Shown piece after piece: positions 50,993-60,359 of a stretch of 62,574 nucleotides of DNA. The stretch is from DMER64 sp964554535 (GTDB lineage Bacteria; Bacteroidota; Bacteroidia; Bacteroidales; UBA932), in assembly GCA_964554535.1 (NCBI GenBank), contig CAZKPB010000015.1, forward strand, positions 1-62,574. The letters run 5' to 3'. Under the pieces are notes generated by a model, which worked only from the letters and a program-made list of their open reading frames with translations, did no database searches and had not been told where the DNA came from. The position numbers were made by a program, and so were the translations under genes. Numbering within the stretch: position 1 is the first letter of the stretch; every line of letters begins with the position of its first letter.

Positions 50993-52423
50993 ATGCTTTT
51001 TAACTCTTTAGCCTTTGCCATTTTTTTACCAATAGTTTTTATAATCTATTGGTTTGTCTTCAACCGTAACTTACGGCTTCAGAATTTTTTTGTGCTGGTA
51101 GCAAGTTATGTTTTCTATGGTTGGTGGGATTGGCGTTTCCTCTTGCTTATAGCCTTAACTTCATTTTGCAGCTGGTGTGGTGCTCTCTTAATGGCAAAAC
51201 GTCGGGAAAAGGCCCATTTGTTCTCTGTCCTCAATATTGTCTTGAATTTAGGAATTTTAGCGTTCTTCAAATACTTCAACTTCTTTGTGACAAGTTTTGT
51301 GGATGCTTTTGCTGCAGCAGGAATTCAGTTGCAGGCGACCACACTCAAAATAATACTTCCGGTAGGAATCAGTTTTTATACTTTCCAGGCACTGAGCTAT
51401 ACCATAGACGTATACAGGAAAAAGATTGAACCCACAAGGGACATAGTGGCTTTTTTCACCTACTTGACCTTTTTCCCACAATTGGTGGCCGGACCCATTG
51501 AACGAGCCACTAACCTGCTTCCGCAGTTTGAAAGAAAAAGGGTCTTTGAATATGATAAGGCGGTAGATGGAATGCGTCAGATATTGTGGGGCCTATTCAA
51601 AAAAATGGTTGTGGCGGACAATTGTGCAGTAGTCGTGAACCAAATATTTGACAATTATCAAAATCAATCCGGCTCGACTTTGATGATGGGGGCCGTTTTG
51701 TTTGCCTTTCAGATATACGGCGATTTCTCCGGCTACTCAGACATTGCCATTGGATGTGCGCGCCTCTTGGGTGTCAACTTGATGCAGAATTTCAAATATC
51801 CCTATTTTTCCAGAGACATTGCGGAATTCTGGCGCAGGTGGCATATTTCGTTGACCACTTGGTTCCGTGACTATGTATATATCCCGTTAGGGGGCAGCAG
51901 AACAACCAAAGCCAAGGTCATTCGTAATACATTTGTGATATTTGTCTTAAGCGGTATATGGCACGGTGCCAACTGGACATTTGTAACTTGGGGTTTGTAT
52001 CATGCTGTTTTATTTTTACCCATATTGCTTTTGGGTAAAAACAGACGCTATACTACGGATATTGTCGCTATGGATAAATATTTCCCGTCTTTGAGAGAAT
52101 TTGGTCAGATACTGTTGACTTTTTTTCTTGTAGTGATTGGATGGGTAATCTTTAGATCTGATACGGTGACAGACGCGGTGTGTTATGTAACGGGCATATT
52201 TAATTCTTCTCTTTTTACAATTCCTGATGAAATATCAGGAACTGTAGTTGGTGCCGTTGTGATACTGCTTGTAGTTGAATGGCTACAACGAAAAAAAGCA
52301 TTTGGATTGGCGACTTTTTTGAGAGAACATACAATAATGCGGTGGGCCGTATATTTATTTTGTATGTGGCTGATATATGAATTTGGTGGCCAGGAAAAAG
52401 AGTTTATTTATTTTCAGTTTTAG
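50993..52423 (+). CDS. MBOAT-family O-acyltransferase (AlgI/DltB-like)
   Basis: 476 aa. Polytopic membrane O-acyltransferase that passes acyl groups, usually acetyl, to extracytoplasmic polysaccharide. Family pattern: MLFNSLAFAIFLPIVFIIYW at the N-terminus, SYVFYGWWDWRFLLLI, YPYFSRDIAEFWRRWHISLTTWFRDYVYIPLGGSR (split across the cytoplasmic face) and the invariant His in SGIWHGANWTFV. About 11 TM segments. Its stop abuts the start of the SGNH gene, so the two form an acylation pair. Confidence 0.94.
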   Translation: MLFNSLAFAIFLPIVFIIYWFVFNRNLRLQNFFVLVASYVFYGWWDWRFLLLIALTSFCSWCGALLMAKRREKAHLFSVLNIVLNLGILAFFKYFNFFVTSFVDAFAAAGIQLQATTLKIILPVGISFYTFQALSYTIDVYRKKIEPTRDIVAFFTYLTFFPQLVAGPIERATNLLPQFERKRVFEYDKAVDGMRQILWGLFKKMVVADNCAVVVNQIFDNYQNQSGSTLMMGAVLFAFQIYGDFSGYSDIAIGCARLLGVNLMQNFKYPYFSRDIAEFWRRWHISLTTWFRDYVYIPLGGSRTTKAKVIRNTFVIFVLSGIWHGANWTFVTWGLYHAVLFLPILLLGKNRRYTTDIVAMDKYFPSLREFGQILLTFFLVVIGWVIFRSDTVTDAVCYVTGIFNSSLFTIPDEISGTVVGAVVILLVVEWLQRKKAFGLATFLREHTIMRWAVYLFCMWLIYEFGGQEKEFIYFQF

Positions 52424-53293
52424 ATGATCAGGCGGTTTATTTTGCGCGTGATGACATTGGCCCTGATGTTTGTGGTTTGCATTGTCTTTGAAATATGCAT
52501 TATACACATATTGTCGCGTAATATTCGTATTCCTATTTCGTCACAAATTCATATTGCATTTTTGGGTGATTCCCACATTGAAACCGCGGTGAATGATTCA
52601 ATTATTCCTCGCTCAATTAACCTTGCCAGATCGTCTGAGTCTTGGCCGGCAATATATGCAAAAGTTAGGTTGCTACTGAAAGAAAACATAGATACCATTG
52701 TGATTGGGCATCAAATTGAAAAATATGATGGCAACGCAGATGAATGGATTTTTCGGAGAAAAGGTTTTAGCGTTTTGCGCTATTTCCCAATATTAGTAGA
52801 CGAGTGTTATATATTTATCGGGAAAGATATAGATTGGAAGTATTTGCGGATTAGCAGATATTTTAAATACTTAATTTACAAAAAATTACCAATAGATTGG
52901 TGTGGGGGATATCTACATCTTGAGAGAGATAAATTGTATGATGATATAAGCAGGCGCCAGCAAAGCAGTAATGCAGATGCGCCAAAAATCTATGGACGAA
53001 AATATACTGACCAGTATCTACATAGAGTGTTTCAACTATGTGAAGAACATAATGTTACATTGATTTTTCTGGGCACACCTTTGTATCATGCCAATGAATA
53101 TTACAATTTAGATCCTTTTGAATCATTTAAAGAGAAGGTAAAAGATAAAGCTATAGTGCTTGATTACACTGAGCTTTCTCTTCCGGATTCATGTTATGGA
53201 GATATACAGCATTTAAATTATCGAGGTTCTTATGTCTTTTCTAACCTTCTAAAACAAGATTTCGACAACTTAGTATGGGAAAACTGCCAATAA
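52424..53293 (+). CDS. Membrane-anchored SGNH-like acyltransferase partner
   Basis: 289 aa. One N-terminal TM helix (ALMFVVCIVFEICIIHIL) and an extracytoplasmic domain. AFLGDSHIETAVND carries the SGNH Ser (GDSH block I) and DIQHLNYRGSYVF carries the Asp/His pair (block V), both as in AlgJ/AlgX or DltD-like proteins. Immediately follows the MBOAT gene. It probably completes O-acetyl transfer onto the glycan. Overlaps the ABC permease gene by 19 bp. Confidence 0.78.
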   Translation: MIRRFILRVMTLALMFVVCIVFEICIIHILSRNIRIPISSQIHIAFLGDSHIETAVNDSIIPRSINLARSSESWPAIYAKVRLLLKENIDTIVIGHQIEKYDGNADEWIFRRKGFSVLRYFPILVDECYIFIGKDIDWKYLRISRYFKYLIYKKLPIDWCGGYLHLERDKLYDDISRRQQSSNADAPKIYGRKYTDQYLHRVFQLCEEHNVTLIFLGTPLYHANEYYNLDPFESFKEKVKDKAIVLDYTELSLPDSCYGDIQHLNYRGSYVFSNLLKQDFDNLVWENCQ

Positions 53294-54117
53294 CAATTAT
53301 CAAGCCTCATTCAAGTCTATTGGATGTAGATTTACGCGAAATATGGCGTTACCGTGATTTGATGTATATGTTTGTAAAACGTGACGTGGTCACTATGTAC
53401 AAGCAGACCATATTGGGACCACTCTGGTTTTTCATCAATCCCATCTTTACTACTATAGTATATATGGTAGTGTTTGGAGGCATTGCCAAAATCTCAACAG
53501 ATGGGTTGCCGCAGGCATTGTTTTATCTCTCCGGGATTATCTGCTGGAACTATTTCTCAGAATGCCTTACAAAGAACTCCACCACATTTATTGATAACGC
53601 CAATGTGTTTGGCAAGGTGTATTTTCCCAGACTGGTTGTCCCCTTGTCCATAGCAATTTCCAATTTGTTGAAATTGCTGATCCAGTTTGGGCTGTTTGTC
53701 ATAGTGTATTTGTATTTTGTATTCAAGGGAGTTGATGTACAGCCTAATGGCTATGCCTTTCTGTTCCCGTGGCTTATATGCCTCTTGGCCGGACAAGGGC
53801 TTGGCTTTGGTATTTTATTCTCATCCATGACCACAAAATACAGAGATTTGAAGTTTCTATTGACTTTTGGAGTACAGTTATGGCAATATGCCACTCCCGT
53901 AATTTATCCGCTGTCTTCTATTCCTGAGAGATATCAATGGATAGTACAACTGAATCCGGTTACCTCCATTATTGAAACTTTTAAATACGGTTTTATGGGG
54001 CAAGGTTTTTTCTCTTGGGGAGCATTGGGATATTCTTCTGCATTTACTCTTGTATTGCTGGCAACAAGCGTCTTGGTGTTTAACAAAGTCCAGAAAAGTT
54101 TTATGGATGTGGTGTAA
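53275..54117 (+). CDS. wzm: ABC-2 polysaccharide export permease (Wzm-type)
   Basis: 280 aa. Inner-membrane subunit of an ABC exporter for O-antigen or capsule. DLREIWRYRDLMYMFVKRDVVTMYKQTILGPLWFFINP is the typical amphipathic N-terminus, followed by about six TM helices including GNYLFSECL-like ICWNYFSECLTKNS and YATPVIYPLSSIPE. Directly upstream of the ATPase gene, whose Shine-Dalgarno begins just after this stop. Confidence 0.94.
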   Translation: MGKLPITIIKPHSSLLDVDLREIWRYRDLMYMFVKRDVVTMYKQTILGPLWFFINPIFTTIVYMVVFGGIAKISTDGLPQALFYLSGIICWNYFSECLTKNSTTFIDNANVFGKVYFPRLVVPLSIAISNLLKLLIQFGLFVIVYLYFVFKGVDVQPNGYAFLFPWLICLLAGQGLGFGILFSSMTTKYRDLKFLLTFGVQLWQYATPVIYPLSSIPERYQWIVQLNPVTSIIETFKYGFMGQGFFSWGALGYSSAFTLVLLATSVLVFNKVQKSFMDVV

Positions 54118-54123
54118 AGAAAA

Positions 54124-54128
54124 AGGAG
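54124..54128 (+). promoter_or_regulatory. Shine-Dalgarno AGGAG before wzt
   Basis: AGGAG 5 bp before the ATG at 54134. Notable because most starts in this window have no such motif; it decides the start against longer upstream readings. Confidence 0.6.
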
Positions 54129-54133
54129 TTTGT

Positions 54134-55393
54134 ATGAATGCTATAGAGTTTGAAAACATAAGCAAGTTATACCGTCTGGGACGTATTGGTACCGGGACGC
54201 TCTCTCACGACCTCAATAGATGGTGGTATAGGGTGAGAGGTAAAGAAGACCCCTATTTGAAAATAGGCCAGGTGAACGATAGAACCAAAGCATCGCATGA
54301 GGGAGATTATGTTTGGGCACTCAAAGATATTACGTTTAACGTGGAACAGGGAGATGTCGTCGGAATTATTGGAAAGAACGGGGCAGGGAAGTCCACGTTG
54401 TTGAAAATATTGTCAAAAGTTACTACACCCACTACGGGAATTATTCGGGCAAGAGGAAGAATTGCCTCTTTGTTGGAAGTGGGAACCGGCTTTCACGACG
54501 AAATGACGGGGCGAGAGAATATTTATATGAACGGTACAATTATGGGGATGACGAAGGTAGAAGTGACCCGCAAATTGGACGAAATAGTAGATTTTGCAGG
54601 GGTAGCAATGTATTTGGATACCCCTGTCAAACGATATTCATCCGGAATGAAAGTGCGTTTGGGATTTGCTGTTGCCGCTTTTCTAGAACCTGAAATATTG
54701 GTTGTGGATGAGGTATTGGCTGTTGGTGATGCAGAGTTTCAAAAAAAGGCAATAGGGAAAATGCAGGATGTTTCGCGCGGAGAAGGGAGAACTGTGTTAT
54801 TTGTGAGCCATAATATGGCGGCAGTGCGTAATTTATGCAAAAGTGCAATCGTGTTAAGGGATGGACAAATAATACTAAATGATGATGTCGAAACAGCGGT
54901 TGCTAATTATCTAAGGGATAACCAATTGGAAATTTCAAATATTAGCCCGCTCTATCGAAAGGGAGATGGACTTATGCGTTTTTCTGAAGTAATTATAAAA
55001 GACGAGAAAGGGAATGCTCGAAATATCTTTTGTGTAGGCGAATCAGTTGTAATTGAAATTCATTTTTTGGATAATGGTTTTGGGAAAGAGAAGCAGTCAA
55101 GAATTGAATTTTGGATAAAGAACATAAATGAAGAAACTGTAGCTTGGGATAGTACTGCAATGTATATTGTAGACTTGAATAGCTATAAAGATTATGTAAA
55201 ATTAAGAATTGATAAAATAGCATTAACCCCTGGACAATATTCATTTAGTTTTAGGTCAAAAACAATGCGTGGTATATCAGATTGGGTAGAAAACCTTGCA
55301 AAAATTGAAATTGTATCCCAACAACTATATGGCAATGGTTGTTCAGTTGTAACACACAAAGGATATTTAGTATTGGATTGTAGATTAATGTAA
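54134..55393 (+). CDS. wzt: Polysaccharide export ATPase with cargo-binding domain (Wzt-type)
   Basis: 419 aa from the ATG at 54134. Cytoplasmic ATPase of the exporter. Walker A GKNGAGKST (80-88), signature YSSGM (168-172), Walker B EILVVDE (187-193), switch His in FVSHNMA. An N-terminal insertion (GTLSHDLNRWWYRVRGKED) is typical of Bacteroidota Wzt proteins. Residues from about 270 form a beta-rich Wzt_C-like domain (LRFSEVIIKDEKGN; VVIEIHFLDNG) that in studied systems recognises the modified non-reducing end of the glycan. This implies a terminating modification such as methylation, which the FkbM protein could provide. Confidence 0.94.
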   Translation: MNAIEFENISKLYRLGRIGTGTLSHDLNRWWYRVRGKEDPYLKIGQVNDRTKASHEGDYVWALKDITFNVEQGDVVGIIGKNGAGKSTLLKILSKVTTPTTGIIRARGRIASLLEVGTGFHDEMTGRENIYMNGTIMGMTKVEVTRKLDEIVDFAGVAMYLDTPVKRYSSGMKVRLGFAVAAFLEPEILVVDEVLAVGDAEFQKKAIGKMQDVSRGEGRTVLFVSHNMAAVRNLCKSAIVLRDGQIILNDDVETAVANYLRDNQLEISNISPLYRKGDGLMRFSEVIIKDEKGNARNIFCVGESVVIEIHFLDNGFGKEKQSRIEFWIKNINEETVAWDSTAMYIVDLNSYKDYVKLRIDKIALTPGQYSFSFRSKTMRGISDWVENLAKIEIVSQQLYGNGCSVVTHKGYLVLDCRLM

Positions 55394-55398
55394 ATTCG

Positions 55399-56238
55399 AT
55401 GAGTAGGTTGGTGAAAAATGTTGGTGTGATTATTCGGTCTACTGGTGAACCGACCGAAGGGTTATGTTTTTCTATTCTGTCAAAGCAAGTAGAACGTGAA
55501 AAAATATGTGTAATAAAAGGAGTTACTCCATTTTATAATGCGTTAATTAACAGCTATCGTCAGGCTGTAAAAATTGGACAAGAATATACTGCCATTGTAG
55601 ATGCTGACATTATTCCCTCTCCTGATGCAATATATAGAGTTGAACAATATTGTGAAAAACTATGTGATTCAAAGGTGTTGTGCATTACGGTTAGAATACT
55701 TGACCACTTTTTTGTAACAGAACGTAGCGGAGGAATTCATTTTTATAAAACTTCTCTGTTAAATGAAATATTACAATGTTGTGATGTCGGTGAACTTAAG
55801 AAAGTTCTTCGTCCAGAAGCTTTTTTAAAACAAAAAATGTTGGATCGAGGTTATAAAATTTTGACGTTAAATAACGTGCTGGGGATGCACGAATTTTTGT
55901 GTTCAAAATATGATATCATTAACAAGAATATTTTCAAAGCGCGTAAATTCAAAGATAAGGTAGAGAGTAGTTACGCCAGGCGAAGGATGATGGCGATATT
56001 TAGTCCGTCGCAGCGTATAGTTAATCAAGTATATTTATGTTATAGTAACACAGAAATAATATGTGACAAGAATGATGAAATAGTAACTAATGTAGCAAGA
56101 CAACTTGGGATTGACGCAGAGAAGATCTATACATGCAATCGTTTTCTTATTATGCTGTTGCGAGTAGGCGCTTTTCAAAGAATATATTTAATGTACTTCA
56201 GGGTACTTTACAAAATGATAAATAGATGTTGCATATAA
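55399..56238 (+). CDS. GT-A-type glycosyltransferase
   Basis: 279 aa. Likely GT2-related: VGVIIRSTGEPTEGLCFSILSKQ is the first nucleotide-binding strand, YTAIVDADIIPSPDAI holds a DxD-like metal motif, and LRPEAFLKQKMLDRGYKILTLNNVLGMHEF contains the acceptor-side base region and a His. The C-terminal 80 residues are helical and basic, possibly membrane associated. Starts 5 bp after wzt. Confidence 0.7.
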   Translation: MSRLVKNVGVIIRSTGEPTEGLCFSILSKQVEREKICVIKGVTPFYNALINSYRQAVKIGQEYTAIVDADIIPSPDAIYRVEQYCEKLCDSKVLCITVRILDHFFVTERSGGIHFYKTSLLNEILQCCDVGELKKVLRPEAFLKQKMLDRGYKILTLNNVLGMHEFLCSKYDIINKNIFKARKFKDKVESSYARRRMMAIFSPSQRIVNQVYLCYSNTEIICDKNDEIVTNVARQLGIDAEKIYTCNRFLIMLLRVGAFQRIYLMYFRVLYKMINRCCI

Positions 56239-56258
56239 TCCGTTTTGTCCATTAAAAA

Positions 56259-57416
56259 ATGAAAGTTGCAATTTATTCTGGAAGTATCCCCTCTACAACA
56301 TTTATTGAACATATAATAAGTGGATTGTCCGAACAAGGAACACAAGTTTTTTTGTTTGGAAAGTGTAAAAATGCATATGTTTCTAAATCAGGTAATATTC
56401 ACTTGTATACAACTCCTGTTTCCAATTTTGTTCTCCCATTTTATATTTTTAGCCAAGGACTTTTGTTACTGTTTCACAATCCAAGGAATTTGTATGTATT
56501 ATGTGAATACTTGAAAGAAAAGGATAGAAGATGGTATTTGCTTGGAAAATATTTACCATTAATCAACCATTTACCTGATATATTCCACGTCCAATGGGCA
56601 AAATCCGCTGAAGAGTGGGTGTTCCTAAAAGAATTGTATGGAGTGAAATTAGTATTAAGCATGCGTGGGTCACATATTAATTATTCACCGATATGCGATT
56701 CGCAACTGAAACAAATGTTCGAACGTGTTTTTCCAAAGTATGATGCCTTTCACGCTGTTTCTAACGCTATTATGTTAGAAGGTGTAAAGTATGGAGCCGG
56801 AACAATAAAGAACAGAGTAATTTATCCGGCTGTTGAACCGTCAGCCATAAGTGAGATAGGTGTAAAATCTCAAAATAGCCCTTTGAAATTGTTGTCCGTA
56901 GGGCGCATCCACTGGGTAAAAGGTTATATGTATTCTTTGGATGCGTGCAGGTTGTTGTTGCAAAGAAGACTGAGCTTTCATTATACTATTGTGGCCGGGG
57001 GGAAAAAAGAAGAATTAATTTATCAAATCCACGATTTAGGAATAATCAACTACGTTACTTTGCTTGAGAACTTGCCTCATAATGAAGTATTTGAATTGAT
57101 ACGCGAAAGCGATATTATGTTACTGCCCAGCGTTGAGGAAGGAGTGGCCAACGTCGTGCTGGAAGCTATGGCAGTTGGCTGTCCTGTCATTTCCACAAAT
57201 TGTGGAGGTATGGCGGAAGTCATAAAAGACGGCTATAACGGCTGGTTGGTACCCATCCGAGATTCCAAGGCACTGGCCGATGCAGTGACGACCGTGGCGG
57301 AAATGTCAGATGAGGCACTATACAGGGTAAGGCAAAACGCCCAGCGGACCATAAATGAAAGTCATTTATTGCCAAAACAGGTATCTGAAATGATATCATT
57401 ATACCAAAATGTGTAG
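56259..57416 (+). CDS. GT4-family glycosyltransferase
   Basis: 385 aa. GT-B retaining glycosyltransferase. The C-terminal donor domain is clear: LLSVGRIHWVKGYMYSLDACRLL, TLLENLPHNEVFELI, and the E-x7-E motif in LPSVEEGVANVVLEAMAVGCPVISTNCGG. The N-terminal acceptor domain starts MKVAIYSGSIPSTTF. Overlaps asnB by 8 bp. Confidence 0.92.
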   Translation: MKVAIYSGSIPSTTFIEHIISGLSEQGTQVFLFGKCKNAYVSKSGNIHLYTTPVSNFVLPFYIFSQGLLLLFHNPRNLYVLCEYLKEKDRRWYLLGKYLPLINHLPDIFHVQWAKSAEEWVFLKELYGVKLVLSMRGSHINYSPICDSQLKQMFERVFPKYDAFHAVSNAIMLEGVKYGAGTIKNRVIYPAVEPSAISEIGVKSQNSPLKLLSVGRIHWVKGYMYSLDACRLLLQRRLSFHYTIVAGGKKEELIYQIHDLGIINYVTLLENLPHNEVFELIRESDIMLLPSVEEGVANVVLEAMAVGCPVISTNCGGMAEVIKDGYNGWLVPIRDSKALADAVTTVAEMSDEALYRVRQNAQRTINESHLLPKQVSEMISLYQNV

Positions 57417-59256
57417 GCTGTTTGGAGAAATTGCCTTTGGTCCCCAAAAGTCGGACTTGCCGGTTTTTGAACAATTATTACGTTTGTCAAAACCAGGTGG
57501 CCCGGATGCCACAAGGATAGTAGATGACGGCGTCTGCCGTATGGGCTTTAACAGGCTTGCTATTCTTGATTTGTCAGAAAAAGCAAACCAACCGATGTAT
57601 TCACCCTCCAAACGCTATCTGGTGTCATTTAATGGAGAAGTATATAACCATAATGCGTTAAGGAAACTTTGTGACGACAAACCATATGTTGGGACCAGTG
57701 ACACGGAAACACTGACGCATTGTTTTGATAAATTTGGAGTGGAAAACACTATCTATCAATTGGATGGGATGTTTGCCATAGCCGTATGGGACACTCTGGA
57801 GGCTACCTTATACCTGTGCCGTGACTTTGCCGGAATAAAGCCGCTTTTTTATGCTATGAATGCAAATGGCGTGGTGTTTTCCAGCCAGTATAACCAGTTG
57901 GCATTGCATCAATGGTTTTCTGATGAATCTATCAATCCGGAAGCACTGGCGGCGTATCTGAAAAGGCATTACCTGCCATCACCCTATGGTTTGCATCATC
58001 ACACCTATCAAGTGGAGCCCGGCCAGATAGTCAGGATTACATCGATTCCCGGGGAGGTAACCAAAAAGTATTACTGGAGGTTGCCGGTTAATTGCGAGGA
58101 AACGATTTACAGACCGGAAGAAGCCCTTGATTTACTTGATACAGAATTAAGGAATGCGGTTAAGGCCGAGATGTTGTCAGATGTACCTCTGGGTACGTTT
58201 TTATCCGGAGGGGTGGATTCGCCGCTTATCAGTTATTATGCGGCGGGTGAATCCGCCCAAAGGTTGAACACGTTTACTATTGGCAGTGACAGTGCGATAC
58301 ACGATGAAAGTCAACCCGCAGCTTTTTATGCCGAGGCATTACAAAGCCTAAACAGCCTCTACAAGATGACGGATAATGCCAATACGGCAATGTTGTTCAA
58401 TGAAGCTTCAAAGGCTCTTTGCGAACCCTTTGCGGATTTCTCGATGATTCCCACGTATCTTGTATCAAAATTGGCCAAGACCCGGGTTACTGTGGCACTT
58501 TCCGGTGACGGAGCCGATGAACTGTTTTATGGCTATGAACGTTTTTGGTCCATAGGCAAAAACCTTGGAAAGTACGACTACCCCTATTGGATGCGTTACG
58601 GCTTATACGGGATGGATAAGGTATTGTATAAAAACAAGCATATAAATTCGGCAGTCCTTAAGACGCAGGGGAACTCGCATGCCGGCTTGCATTCGCGTTT
58701 TTCTGATGACTTGTTGCGTAAGGTAGCTCCCGATTTGAACCGCTACACTACAATGGTGGACCCTGTCTATCAATACCCCAATTGCATAAACGAGAAAGAG
58801 CTCATGCAGCGTATGCGGTATGCCGAGTTTTATGACATGATGCAAAAGACCTTACGTAAAGTGGATTTGGCCGGTATGGCCAATGGATTGGAGGTGCGGG
58901 TGCCGTTCCTGAAAAAAAATGTCATAGAAACTTCTTTGGCATGCAGTTATCTACTAAGTTATGGGAAAGGGAAAAAGAAGGAATTGCTAAAAGCATTATT
59001 GAGAACTAAATATTCAAATCCTCCGGTAGATAATGTAAAAAGAGGATTTTCCGTGCCTCTGTCTAAATGGATATCGGGGTGCCTTAAAAATGAATTTACG
59101 GTGGTGTTGTCTGATAAAGCACTGCTGGATAATTATGGATTTAGTCAGCGTGAAGTGATGCAATGCCTTATGGACCATACCCAGGGCGTAAAAGACAATA
59201 AGTGGCCTTTATTCACAATCTATTCTCTACTCAAGTGGCAGGAAAGTCTAAAATAA
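57409..59256 (+). CDS. asnB: Asparagine synthase (glutamine-hydrolysing)
   Basis: 615 aa. Cys2 directly after the initiator Met (MCRLFGEIAF) is the glutaminase nucleophile; VSFNGEVYNHNALR and the glutaminase fold run to about residue 200. The synthetase domain has the PPi loop SGGVDS at 266-271 and SGDGADELFYGYERF. In a polysaccharide locus such enzymes may amidate uronic acids rather than make free asparagine; this fits the UDP-glucuronate-type epimerase upstream but is inference. Overlaps the next glycosyltransferase by 22 bp. Confidence 0.92.
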   Translation: MCRLFGEIAFGPQKSDLPVFEQLLRLSKPGGPDATRIVDDGVCRMGFNRLAILDLSEKANQPMYSPSKRYLVSFNGEVYNHNALRKLCDDKPYVGTSDTETLTHCFDKFGVENTIYQLDGMFAIAVWDTLEATLYLCRDFAGIKPLFYAMNANGVVFSSQYNQLALHQWFSDESINPEALAAYLKRHYLPSPYGLHHHTYQVEPGQIVRITSIPGEVTKKYYWRLPVNCEETIYRPEEALDLLDTELRNAVKAEMLSDVPLGTFLSGGVDSPLISYYAAGESAQRLNTFTIGSDSAIHDESQPAAFYAEALQSLNSLYKMTDNANTAMLFNEASKALCEPFADFSMIPTYLVSKLAKTRVTVALSGDGADELFYGYERFWSIGKNLGKYDYPYWMRYGLYGMDKVLYKNKHINSAVLKTQGNSHAGLHSRFSDDLLRKVAPDLNRYTTMVDPVYQYPNCINEKELMQRMRYAEFYDMMQKTLRKVDLAGMANGLEVRVPFLKKNVIETSLACSYLLSYGKGKKKELLKALLRTKYSNPPVDNVKRGFSVPLSKWISGCLKNEFTVVLSDKALLDNYGFSQREVMQCLMDHTQGVKDNKWPLFTIYSLLKWQESLK

Positions 59257-60359
59257 AAATACTCTTTACTATCCCCAATTTTGACACAGCGGGTAGTGGC
59301 AAGGCTTTGTTGAAAGTGGCGGAGCGTTTGGACAAGGAATTATTTGAACCGCATATTGCCTGTTTCCACAATAAAGGGCAGTTCTTTGAAAAAGTGGAAC
59401 AATCGGGCATCCCCGTACATTTAATAGAGTATACCCATTCAATGCGTCCCGTATGGAAAGGATTGGTACATTGCTGGAAAGTCTCCCGTTTCTTCAGAAA
59501 AAATCACTTTGACATTATCCATTCCTATCATTATGCCCCGGATTATTCCGAGGCCATTGCAGCCAAAATGGCCGGATGCAAATGGGTGTTTACCAAAAAG
59601 AATATGAATTGGGGCGGTGCCTCCAAAAACGGATGGAAACTACGCAGTTTTTTGGCCGATGCCATTGCCATTCAAAATCAGGATATGAAAGAACGGTTCT
59701 ATCCTAAATGTGACAAAACGGTTTATATTCCAAGGGGAGTTGATGTGTGCACCTATTTCCCTATTCCTAAAGATGCTTCGCTGCTGGAAGAGTTGCATAT
59801 TACAAATCGTGAGCGGGTGATTTTAGCTGTGGCAAATATTGTTCCCGTTAAAGGCATTGACTTGCTGGTCAGAGCATACGCAAAACTTTTTACGCCAAAT
59901 ACAATGCTGGTTTTGGTAGGGAATGCGGATAGTGACTGTGGGGCTTCCGTAAAACGGATGGTGCAATCAATGAATCTTGAGGCGGCTGTTATTTTCACGG
60001 GCAAGAGATTGGATGTAGCGCGATTCTATTCAATCGCCGATATCTGCGTATCACCTACCACAGGGATCGGGGAGGGGTCGTCGGTGGCCATTCTGGAAGC
60101 CATGGCCAGCGGATGTATCATCATTGGTTCAAACGTGCCTGGAACAAAAGAACAACTGGCCTGTGTCCCTGAACTTCTTTTTGCCCCCGGTGATATGGCT
60201 AGTTTGTTAGTGACGCTTGACAGGGCCATGAGCTATTCGCCGGATGACAGACAAATAATCATCAAACGCTTGTTGGAAACGATTAATTCTAAGTATACTC
60301 TGGATCTGGAGGTGAGCCGGCATGCAATGATGTATCAAAAACTGTTACGTAGATGCTAG
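59235..60359 (+). CDS. GT4-family glycosyltransferase
   Basis: 374 aa from a GTG at 59235 (MAGKSKIKILFTIPNFD); a GTG at 59202 would add 11 residues. GT-B fold: N-terminal FTIPNFDTAGSGKALLKVAERL, and a donor domain with ILAVANIVPVKGIDLLVRAYAKL and the E-x7-E region GIGEGSSVAILEAMASGCIIIGSNVPG. Lies between two asparagine-synthetase-type genes and overlaps the second by 7 bp. Confidence 0.9.
   Translation: MAGKSKIKILFTIPNFDTAGSGKALLKVAERLDKELFEPHIACFHNKGQFFEKVEQSGIPVHLIEYTHSMRPVWKGLVHCWKVSRFFRKNHFDIIHSYHYAPDYSEAIAAKMAGCKWVFTKKNMNWGGASKNGWKLRSFLADAIAIQNQDMKERFYPKCDKTVYIPRGVDVCTYFPIPKDASLLEELHITNRERVILAVANIVPVKGIDLLVRAYAKLFTPNTMLVLVGNADSDCGASVKRMVQSMNLEAAVIFTGKRLDVARFYSIADICVSPTTGIGEGSSVAILEAMASGCIIIGSNVPGTKEQLACVPELLFAPGDMASLLVTLDRAMSYSPDDRQIIIKRLLETINSKYTLDLEVSRHAMMYQKLLRRC

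Noticed and set aside
53972..54133. Longer start for the Wzt-type ATPase
   Set aside because: The upstream reading lies out of frame over the permease gene, while the ATG at 54134 has a Shine-Dalgarno and the conserved N-terminus.
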